Part shown: positions 36,143 to 44,500 of the stretch, in pieces | Layout: each line of letters begins with the position of its first letter | How positions within the stretch are numbered: the stretch's first letter is position 1 | Origin: Vibrio sp. Of7-15 | GTDB taxonomy: Bacteria; Pseudomonadota; Gammaproteobacteria; Enterobacterales; Vibrionaceae | DNA: 64,000 nucleotides | Direction of reading: 5' to 3' | Assembly: GCF_022347565.1 (NCBI RefSeq) | Contig: NZ_JAKRGH010000004.1 | Coordinates: 62,001 to 126,000, forward strand | The notes under the pieces: generated by a model | The model's input: the letters and a program-made list of their open reading frames with translations, nothing else | What the model was told of the DNA's origin: nothing | The model's database searches: none | Program-made: the position numbers and the translations under genes

Positions 36143-36523
36143 TTAGCCTTGCAACCACTTTACCGCTGACTGGTAATCATCGAATGACTTCATATCGCCA
36201 GAGACAAACCAACCTCCCACTTTTGCAGCTAACTCTTGCCAATTTTTATCGCCATAAATTGCAACCTTTTCAAATTGAAAGCCTAATTTTAGACCCAGCT
36301 GAAAATCATCCCAGGCAGCTCTGAGCTCCCACCCTGAAAACTCAGAAATGTCGACTAGCATCTTAATATTACTTGTACCTAAACCTTGTAAAGCTGACTC
36401 TAAAATGGGTGATACCAGTTTATAATCTTCATGAGTTAACTTACCAAAAGCTTTAAGCACAAGAACCGACTCTGATTCAATGCGCTCAACACCTATTGTG
36501 ATGCCATGACGTTTGATACTCAT
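36143..36523 (-). CDS. SpoIIAA/STAS-SEC14-like domain protein
   Basis: A 126-residue protein of the SpoIIAA-like (STAS/SEC14-type) family: VLVLKAFGKLTHEDYKLVSPIL, KMLVDISEFSGWELRAAWDDF and FEKVAIYGDKNWQELAAKVGGWF. These small proteins are often linked to membrane or stress responses; ligand is unknown. AAGG lies seven bases before the ATG at 36523, so the upstream in-frame start at 36556 is not needed. It precedes the universal stress protein gene by 113 bases on the same strand. Confidence 0.88.
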   Translation of the reverse strand: MSIKRHGITIGVERIESESVLVLKAFGKLTHEDYKLVSPILESALQGLGTSNIKMLVDISEFSGWELRAAWDDFQLGLKLGFQFEKVAIYGDKNWQELAAKVGGWFVSGDMKSFDDYQSAVKWLQG

Positions 36524-36603
36524 AATGTCACCTTCTAAGTCAAAGAGCCCCTTCAAGTGTAGATAAATCAGAACTCAATACATAGCGACTATTCGCAAGG
36601 GTT

Positions 36604-36933
36604 TTACACTCCACTAAGTGAAGCATGAGTCGATGGTTCCATTGCGATTGTTTCTCTGACACTCGTATTATGAGTAGGCGCTCTTACATTCACTTCTTCT
36701 TTTAACATGGTCATGAACAAATCTACGTCCCCCATAAATACATATTGAGGCTTGTACTTTCGGTTTGAGCGATAGCTATCAAGCTCTGCCTTTAACTCAT
36801 TCAATGTCATCGAAGACAAACAGCCGTTATAAAATTTGACCTTCTCTTCTCGGGTATTCACCTCGATAACACTGGCGTTTTGATAGATAACCGCCACTAA
36901 CGCGAGAACTAAAAAGATAGCTACATATATCAT
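36604..36933 (-). CDS. Small membrane-anchored hypothetical protein
   Basis: A 109-residue protein with one N-terminal transmembrane helix (about residues 2-17) and a mostly polar remainder containing MTLNELKAELDSYRS and YKPQYVFMGDVDLFMTML. No family recognised. GAGG lies 11 bases ahead of the start. First gene of the minus-strand block with the SpoIIAA-like and Usp genes, 80 bases before the former, so it may be an envelope stress component (inference). Confidence 0.65.
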   Translation of the reverse strand: MIYVAIFLVLALVAVIYQNASVIEVNTREEKVKFYNGCLSSMTLNELKAELDSYRSNRKYKPQYVFMGDVDLFMTMLKEEVNVRAPTHNTSVRETIAMEPSTHASLSGV

Positions 36934-37702
36934 TGCTTAATACACCTCTCTAGCGGCATTATTTTCAAACAAATAATGCCAAGTAAAATTATTGATGACT
37001 TTTGTTTGTGCTATCCTTAGCTGACCAAGTAATCCCCTACCAATCTATCTTTAACTAATGAGCAAACCTGCCCGAAGCTTTAACTCGTAATCCGACAACC
37101 AAAAGAGTGTTACATCTCTTACTGAATTCAGCCTGAACCACCGGACTGTATTTTTCATTAGCTCATCTAAAAAACAACGTGCATAAAAAGGTCGTTAAAT
37201 AGATCTAATGTCTTACATTTGAAAAAGATAATAAAGAACACCGTACATTATTTCAACGGTGATTGATAAGAAAAAGTACACAAAAAGCCTAACCATCTGA
37301 AAGAAAATAATTTTTTAACACAATAAAACAGGCGGCTGAAATACAGCTATACATCTGCTTTTAACCCAGCCTCAGACACCATTATTCAAAGAGGAGCAAC
37401 CGAAAAGAGAGAAGCTCAATGAGCTAAATATGGGCATTTTAAAGGGATGCCGCATAAAAAACGTCCAACGACAAGCCATAACCAGCTTGCTCACCACCTC
37501 TAACCCAAAGAAAGTACCAGAATCATAAAAGTTAATGAGTAATTTGAATTCTAAATAATTTATAATTATGACAATAAGATGCAGTTACGACAGACGCATC
37601 CCCAATAATAATGAAAGTAAGCAAAGTCCGTATTTCACAAAAAATACTCATCAAATGTTAATGAATGGCTTGATATAAGCAGTTTTTATTAAGGAATTAC
37701 CC
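36934..37702. other. Long intergenic region, no supported gene
   Basis: A 769-base gap between divergent genes (stress block on minus, ldhA on plus). Stop codons are frequent in all frames. A 32-codon plus-strand frame (37430-37528), 21 bases after GAGGAG-containing sequence, is not supported. The length leaves room for a small RNA or a long leader, but no terminator hairpin was found inside. Confidence 0.45.
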
Positions 37703-38692
37703 ATGACACACATTGCATTTTTCAGCACAAAAGCATACGACGAAGCTTCGTTTGAAAAAGCGAAAGGGCTCAACGATGTTACCTATCACTTTTACGATTT
37801 CAGGCTCACCAAAAAAACAGCCAAGCTTGCTAAAGGCTGTGAGATTGTTTGCGCCTTCGTAAATGATGATCTATCACGCGACGTATTGGAACAACTGGCA
37901 GTACGAGGCATCAAAATGATCGTATTGCGCTGTGCTGGTTTTAACAATGTTGATTTAACCGCAGCCGAAGAATTTGGAATGCAGGTTGCGCGCGTGCCAG
38001 CCTATTCACCAGAAGCCATCGCTGAGCACGCGGTAGGCTTAATGATGACACTAAATCGTCGCTTCCATAAGGCTTATCAGCGTACACGCGATGCTAACTT
38101 TTCACTGGAAGGCTTGGTTGGTTTCAATTTTCATGGCAAAACCGCAGGCATCATCGGCAGTGGTAAAATTGGCTTGGCCACCATTAGAATTCTAAAAGGG
38201 TTAGGAATGAACGTACTGTGTTACGACCCTTACCCAAGCCAAGTGGCTATCGATCTTGGTGTTACATACTGCGAGCTAGACGAGCTACTCGGCCAATCAG
38301 ACGTTGTTTCACTGCACTGCCCGATGACAAAAGAAAACTTTCATCTATTAGATGCCGATGCGTTTAATAAAATGAAAGATGGCGTCATGATCGTGAATAC
38401 CAGCCGTGGTGAGCTGCTGGATTCCAGTGCGGCTATTGAAGCCCTCAAAAAAGGAAAAATCGGTTCGCTCGGGCTGGATGTTTACGACAATGAGAAAGAG
38501 CTTTTCTTCCAAGATAAGTCAAATGATGTGATTGTCGATGATGTTTTCCGCCGTTTATCAGCCTGCCATAACGTGATCTTCACAGGCCATCAGGCTTTCT
38601 TAACGGAAGATGCGCTGCATAACATCGCTGAAACCACACTTAACAACATCCAAGCTTATGTGGCTTCAAAACCAAACAGTAACTTTCTGTAA
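37703..38692 (+). CDS. ldhA: D-lactate dehydrogenase (fermentative)
   Basis: NADH-dependent cytoplasmic enzyme reducing pyruvate to D-lactate during fermentation. The length, 329 residues, matches enteric LdhA. Seen are LRCAGFNNVDL, the NAD motif GIIGSGKIG (about residue 150), YDPYPS, NTSRGELLDSSA with the catalytic Arg, GLDVYDNEKELFF with the Glu, and the catalytic His in TGHQAFLTEDAL. AAGG lies upstream of the ATG. Monocistronic; an imperfect hairpin follows. Confidence 0.95.
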   Translation: MTHIAFFSTKAYDEASFEKAKGLNDVTYHFYDFRLTKKTAKLAKGCEIVCAFVNDDLSRDVLEQLAVRGIKMIVLRCAGFNNVDLTAAEEFGMQVARVPAYSPEAIAEHAVGLMMTLNRRFHKAYQRTRDANFSLEGLVGFNFHGKTAGIIGSGKIGLATIRILKGLGMNVLCYDPYPSQVAIDLGVTYCELDELLGQSDVVSLHCPMTKENFHLLDADAFNKMKDGVMIVNTSRGELLDSSAAIEALKKGKIGSLGLDVYDNEKELFFQDKSNDVIVDDVFRRLSACHNVIFTGHQAFLTEDALHNIAETTLNNIQAYVASKPNSNFL

Positions 38693-38700
38693 CGTAAGCT

Positions 38701-38736
38701 AATTCATAAAAAGCCCCTAGTTCTGCTAGCGGGCTT
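38701..38736. repeat. Hairpin-bearing direct repeat, copy A
   Basis: AATTCATAAA then AAGCCC-CTAG / CTAG-GGGCTT stem. Nearly identical, in the same orientation, to 41486-41526. The better T-run is on the minus strand, although it lies after the plus-strand ldhA. Confidence 0.7.
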
Positions 38737-38931
38737 CTTACACCATTTCTGCAAACTCATCTATAACTCAACGAGTTTATGCCCTCCCCTTCTGTTACAA
38801 CAACACCTTTATGTTGCCTACAATTAGAGTAGATTTTTGAAAATTAGCTCTCACTTTAATTGACTAATAAATAGTCATTTTATTTATCACCAATTCGAAA
38901 TGTGCTGACCTAACAGCTAACGGATGTAGAA

Positions 38932-39753
38932 ATGAAAGGGACACAAGGCAACATAGACAGCCTTATTGCAGCTACCATTTTAGTACTGCTTTTTCTCCCA
39001 AACTATGTCAGCGGTAATGAGGTTTCGATTACCATTGCGACCATACCCAGTTCCAGCCCCGCCTTCCGCACAGACGGTAAGCATGTTCTGAAAAATAACC
39101 CAGGTTACCGCGCAGAACTATTGTATCAAGCAGGTAAGCACTGCAACGTGAACATCAAATTTTCGTTATTTCCCTGGAATCGAGTACTTAATTTAGTAAA
39201 GAATGGTGCCATTGACGCTGCTTTTTCTGCCAGCTACAAACCAGAGCGAGCCGTTTATGGTGCTTATCCAATGAAAAATGGAAAACCAGACACCGACAGA
39301 GCGATCAAAAAGTATGTCTATACCTTGTTCACGCATAAAGACAGCAACATAGGATTTAACGGAGAAACAATAACGGGAGAAAACCCAGTTCTGATTGTAG
39401 AAAGAGGCTCCATAGGCATAGACATAATGAAATCCTTTGATTTAGAGCCAAGGCAATTAGCCAGTCAAGAAGAGATTATAAAACTGATGGTTACCAAGCG
39501 AATTGACGGGATTATAGCCATCGAACACAACATTGAATCGGCAGTTAATCACCGTCCTGATTTTGCAAGCAAAATTAAAAAACACCAGCCTCCAATTTTA
39601 ACAAACTATGGCTATGTTATGTTTTCGAAAAGCTTTTACCATAAAAATTCGCAGCTGGTTGAGTGCTTATGGAACTCAATAGGAAAAATCCACTCATCAC
39701 CAGAATATAGAGAACGTATTCATTTTTATAGCAATAATCCTGAGTTCAGGTAA
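38932..39753 (+). CDS. Periplasmic substrate-binding protein (SBP_bac_3-like)
   Basis: A 273-residue protein with a signal peptide (hydrophobic about residues 10-23) and the type-II binding fold of polar amino-acid receptors: ITIATIPSSSPAFR, YRAELLYQAGKHCNVNIKFSLFPWNRVLNLVKNGAIDAAFSASY and PVLIVERGSIGIDIM. Proteins of this kind without transporter genes are common in Vibrio relatives and may feed a distant ABC permease or a receptor. No permease is adjacent. Ligand unknown. GGA lies nine bases before the ATG. Confidence 0.85.
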   Translation: MKGTQGNIDSLIAATILVLLFLPNYVSGNEVSITIATIPSSSPAFRTDGKHVLKNNPGYRAELLYQAGKHCNVNIKFSLFPWNRVLNLVKNGAIDAAFSASYKPERAVYGAYPMKNGKPDTDRAIKKYVYTLFTHKDSNIGFNGETITGENPVLIVERGSIGIDIMKSFDLEPRQLASQEEIIKLMVTKRIDGIIAIEHNIESAVNHRPDFASKIKKHQPPILTNYGYVMFSKSFYHKNSQLVECLWNSIGKIHSSPEYRERIHFYSNNPEFR

Positions 39754-39885
39754 TTTTCGTCCTATAAAGAACCAAAAGCTGTTTGGTATGAAATTTTAGA
39801 TATTAAAAATATCACCTTTCTCACCACCCATTATGATTTATAATACCCCAAACCTATGCACCAAAGATCACATCAAGCATCTAAA

Positions 39886-40830
39886 ATGAATACACCATCT
39901 TTTAATATAAAACTACGATTGTTTTTGCTTTGTTTTCCTCTACTTACTATTTCTAGTTCATTCGCCACAGAAAAGCCCATACCGTCAGAAACACCCAACA
40001 CTCAGGTCAATAACGTCCGTGAAAATTTTTCATATGACGAGCTTAAAAAGTTAGCCAATCAGGATGATCCCATAGCACAAGCCAACCTCGGATTTATGTA
40101 TAGTGAAGGCATCAGTATTCCTAAAAATGCAGAACTCGCCGTTTACTGGTTTTTACAAGCTGCAGAAAATGGCCACGCTGTATCTCAGTACAATTTGGCT
40201 TTAATGTATAGTAAAGGCGAAGGTGTTCCACTTAATGATAAGAAAGCTCTATATTGGTATGAAAAATCCGCAATACAGGGAGATCCCTACTCCCAATATA
40301 ATTTAAGCTACATGTATAGAGTAGGAGAAGGTACACATGTAGATCTAAAAAAAGCATTGTACTGGGCTACTCAGGCTGCAAACCAGAATGATGTGAACGG
40401 ACAAGTTAGCCTCGCAATATTTTATTTCAATGGTCAAGGTGTGCCCAAAGATTATAAAAAAGCGCTGCATTGGTTTACACAAGCAGCTCAGCAAGGAGAC
40501 TCAACCGCACAAATTTACCTTGGCGTGATGCACAATAATGGACTAGGCGTAGTGACAAACCATCATCAAGCAATCAAGTGGTATATGAAAGCCGCCAAAG
40601 CTGGCCGTATAGAAGCACAATACAATATTGCTACTATGTATAAAAACGGTGAAGGGGTCGAAAAAGACTATATCACTTCATATGCTTGGTATGCTTTAGC
40701 TTCTGAGCAAGGATATACACAACCACTCGAACAACTCAATATTATAAGCCAGTACCTAACAAAAGATGAACAACTAAAAGCACAGAAGCTGGCTGAAGAG
40801 TTAAGAGCTTTATTGGAACAATGCCACTAG
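39886..40830 (+). CDS. Secreted Sel1-repeat protein
   Basis: A 314-residue protein: signal peptide (hydrophobic core LRLFLLCFPLLTISS, cleavage near FAT), then about six Sel1-like repeats of about 36 residues (for example AQANLGFMYSEGISIPKN, SQYNLALMYSKGEGVPLND, AQIYLGVMHNNGLGV). Such helical repeat proteins act as scaffolds for protein-protein contact in the periplasm. A TATAAT element (39839-39844) would start transcription near 39851, which favours ATG 39886 over an ATG at 39856; the choice is not certain. Function unknown. Confidence 0.87.
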   Translation: MNTPSFNIKLRLFLLCFPLLTISSSFATEKPIPSETPNTQVNNVRENFSYDELKKLANQDDPIAQANLGFMYSEGISIPKNAELAVYWFLQAAENGHAVSQYNLALMYSKGEGVPLNDKKALYWYEKSAIQGDPYSQYNLSYMYRVGEGTHVDLKKALYWATQAANQNDVNGQVSLAIFYFNGQGVPKDYKKALHWFTQAAQQGDSTAQIYLGVMHNNGLGVVTNHHQAIKWYMKAAKAGRIEAQYNIATMYKNGEGVEKDYITSYAWYALASEQGYTQPLEQLNIISQYLTKDEQLKAQKLAEELRALLEQCH

Positions 40831-40880
40831 GACCAGCCTAAGCTGATCCTAGTGGAAAAGTAGAGAGTTTCTCTCAGTAA

Positions 40881-40911
40881 AAATAGCAGTAAATTAACAC
40901 TGCTATTTATA
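40881..40911. terminator. Bidirectional terminator
   Basis: AAATAGCAGT (40881-40890) and ACTGCTATTT (40899-40908) pair over ten bases, followed by TATA-rich DNA. A second imperfect stem (40823-40854) overlaps the stop codon of the Sel1 gene. Confidence 0.75.
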
Positions 40912-40923
40912 TACTGAATTACA

Positions 40924-41268
40924 CTATTTTTTATAATATGAAATCATAGAATGAATAATAATCACTGGGCATAACAGGTAAAATAAAACTAATAGAAGCA
41001 CTCCAATAGTAAAGCCAAATCCTGACAAATGTAATAATACCCCCTCAATAGTATAATAGAGATACATTACCAAAAACAATGGTGCTATATATTTCACTCT
41101 GTTGTAGTTACGTAATGAAAAAAACATAACTACAGACATTCCAAAATAAAGCACTACCATCAGAATTTCGGAAAAATCAACCTTATCCTGAATTAGAATA
41201 GGGAATGCGATAAAAACAAGGCAAAATATTAAAAATAACACCTCATAAGTTCTAATCATGATTTTCAT
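40924..41268 (-). CDS. Small four-helix membrane protein
   Basis: A 114-residue protein with about four hydrophobic segments (residues about 9-26, 34-52, 60-80, 88-108). No family is recognised. It lies downstream of the large SpvB/RHS gene on the same strand but is separated by 286 bases and a strong hairpin terminator, so it probably has its own promoter. As the nearest small gene to an RHS tip it might be an immunity-type protein, but membrane immunity to an unknown tip is conjecture. Confidence 0.6.
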   Translation of the reverse strand: MKIMIRTYEVLFLIFCLVFIAFPILIQDKVDFSEILMVVLYFGMSVVMFFSLRNYNRVKYIAPLFLVMYLYYTIEGVLLHLSGFGFTIGVLLLVLFYLLCPVIIIHSMISYYKK

Positions 41269-41485
41269 AACAAGTTAATATACCTTTCTACACTTAGTTC
41301 TTTCATTTTCTATATTTAACAAGGTTCGTGGAGAATCACGATTAATCCACCATGCTAACCTTAATTCATAATGACTATTGACGAAGAAATATCTCTTAAT
41401 CTTCTACTATAACTTTAACAAAGTTCCATATACATACTTTCTTATTCTTAACTAAAACATGATGTAACTATTTGTAAAATAATAC

Positions 41486-41526
41486 AATTCATAAATAAAA
41501 AGCCCCCTAGTTCTACTAGAGGGCTT
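41486..41526 (-). terminator. RHS terminator and direct repeat copy B
   Basis: A stem of about 12 bp (AAAGCCC plus CTAG against CTAG plus GGGCTTT) with a T-run on the minus strand just after the RHS stop. It copies 38701-38736 with a few changes. Confidence 0.8.
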
Positions 41527-41554
41527 TAAGTATTAGGCTTGGTTCAGTATTCAA

Positions 41555-44500
41555 CTACTTTCTTAAATTATCGCCATAATAGCCAAAGCTCCGAGCACCT
41601 AGTCCCACATAATTAAGACCAATCACATGGAAAATAGATGATTGGTTATAAAGTAATGAGCTCCCCGGAATCTGAGTAAGAACAGGGAACGCACGCTCAA
41701 ACCCGCCAGCAAACACATCATGTAAAACCGCACCAGAGTTGAAACCTGGGATCTCAGCAAAGAAACGACTGAATAAACTACCTTCACTTAAAGAACCTGG
41801 ATTGCTTACATTAAGCCCGACTCTTCTAAAATCTGTCGTATTAGTAGCAATACCAATATTGTTCGAGTTTGGATCGACAACAGCAGTGCCATTTGGCTTA
41901 TAAACACCATTACGATTATCAGGGCGCTTATAAGTCGGTACAGCGTTCGTTACTAGCTCAATACCAATACTCAATACTTGCGCCTGAACTGCAAGCTTAG
42001 CACCTTCTTTACATGAACCTCCTGAAACAGCACCCGCAGCACATCCTCCTAATGCAGACACAGCAACCTTTTGTGCCCCTATAGAAAGACTATTTGTTGC
42101 ATAATATCCGCCAAATGCACCCGCAGCTCCAGATATTGCACCAGTTAATGCACCTTTCAATGCACCAGAGAAACTTTTCGTGATCAATGCACCACCAACA
42201 GCACCACCAACGGCACCGCCAATAGCACCAGCAACAACTGCATTGCCTATTGAACCAGCCGCTAAACTTGCCGCTCCCCAACTAGCCACCCAAGGTGCGG
42301 CAGCACCAACCGTCACTACAGTAACAACTACGGCCGCTATCACTTCCCAGTTGTCTTCAACTAAATCAACAACTTTATCACGGAACCTACGTAACTCTTT
42401 GCCGATTTTCTTGAAGAAATGACCTGATGGATCGTTGTATTTCATCGGGTTATTAATCACATAACTGTAGCGGTTATATGACTGACTATTATCAGGAGCC
42501 TGAATAAAGGCATCAGCACTTAAGAAACGCCCGATAGTACTATCATAAACTCGCCCGTTCATATGGATTAAATCAGTTTCTTCAATGTGCTCATGGCTGG
42601 TATAACCACGATTCACCATCAGAGACTGTTCAATGAAAGACGCATCTTTAGTCCATTCAAATGGTCTTGCTTTACCCCAAGCATCATAATTCTTACGATC
42701 AACAACGTTACCCCATTGATCCGTAATTAAATCGATAGAATGAAGAGCATCTGAGTGCAAGTATCGCACTTGTTTATCAAATGAAGCAGTTAAACCATCT
42801 GGGTTCGATTTTTTACGATCAATATTAATAGCAACTAATTTTCCACCAGCATTAATGTATTGCTTGTGCTCAATTTCTCCGTTGCCACGCTCTATTCGCT
42901 CATACGACTGACCCAAATACCACGTTTTATCGCCATTCTGATTCGATTTAAAGTAACGCTGGCCAGTTTCATCGTATGCAAAACGAACCGTACCTGTACT
43001 ACTCTTAATTTCTATCGGCTTATTCAGGCTATTCCATGAGATCTGTTTTCCATCTCCAGAAACCATGTTGCCATTGGCGTCATAGCTGTACTCTTTGTCA
43101 CCTGCTCGAGTTACTGCATGAGCATGATTAGGATCAGCATAAATATAATGACCAACATCAGATTTATATTTAATGTTACCTGCATCATCGTAAATCACTG
43201 AGTAGGTTTTATTAAATAATGGGTTCTGAGTATGCTTGTTGTTTAAGCCAACCAACGTATTGCTTCTTAACCTATCCAACGTATCGTAGGTATAAGTTTC
43301 CGAAATATCGTTAATTAAGTCGTGTCGTAACGTTACATTGTCGGTACGGTCGTAAGAATAATGTAGCCTTCTGACTGCCTCTCTTCCTTTAAAGGTCATG
43401 ATGTTTTGAAGCTGACCTGTACCTTCGTTATAGTCGAAACTATTAACTAAACCATTACCGTATAGCTCTGAAGTCACACGGCCTTCGGCATCCAAATCAT
43501 TTAAAGTCCAATAAACGATCTTACCTTTGGCATGATTATTACTGTCTAACTCGCTTAATGCCGCATATTCAGTTTGGCTCTGCTGACCTAAAGATTCATA
43601 TTTAGCGCTAATTAATTTAACTTGCTTAACTAAGCCAACTAACTGCTCAGCAGCTTCTACGTAACTAATAGCATCTCTATGAGTCTGATCGGCTACATAT
43701 TCTAAGCGCTGAATATCTTCAGAAAGTAACTTCAATCGGTCAAAATATGAACGGACCAGCTGATCATACAATGGATGATCCCTTTCTAGCTCTACTTTAG
43801 CTAAGCCAAGAGAGCCGTCACGGAACTCACCGTAATAAGCCACTTCTCCTTTCGCTGTAAGCAATGGTTTTATTTCATCCCATTCTTCAAAGCTAACTTT
43901 ACGTAATAAGTTACCTTCCAGTTTTAGGTGATAATTAGCCTCTTGAATAACAGGTATATCAACAAGACCAGGAATAATGACAGTACGACTTGGAACCTGG
44001 AAGAATTGCTCACCAAATTCATTTTCAAAGACTTCTAAAGGTCGACCTGATAACTCAGCAGATGCTAATTCAGCAAATTTCTGGTTTTCAAATGTACCAT
44101 CAATAGAAATCACTTCATCGCGAAGTGCATAATATTCTTCCTGGCGAGCTTTATATACATGCGCCTGAGTAGTTAGCTCTTTTGCTTTCGCTAAGTAATC
44201 ATTGGCTTTAAGTAAAGCTTCATCAATTAATGGTTGTATTACCTTTTTGTACTCTTCAGGACTAAAGTTCAGTTGCAACTGACTAATATCACCCCAAATC
44301 TTAGTAACAATACCCGTCTCAGTATCTCGCTGGAAGTTTAGCTCAAACTGATTTGGGCGTGACTCTTTTACAACTTGCCCTAGCCCGTTATGTTCAAATG
44401 AACGTACTAATGTTTGCTCAGGCGTTATTAACTCTTCTTTAGTTAACAGGCCAACAGAATCATAATAGTACTGCTTAATCATTTTTCCTTGCTGATCAAC

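Noticed and set aside
37430-37528. 32-codon plus-strand frame near a GAGGAG sequence
   Set aside because: The binding-site-like bases are too far upstream and the peptide resembles nothing known; I checked it against ArfA-like small proteins and the match was poor.
41555-42423. Assigning a specific toxin activity to the RHS tip
   Set aside because: No catalytic motif of a known nuclease, deaminase, ADP-ribosyltransferase or peptidase was seen by eye.
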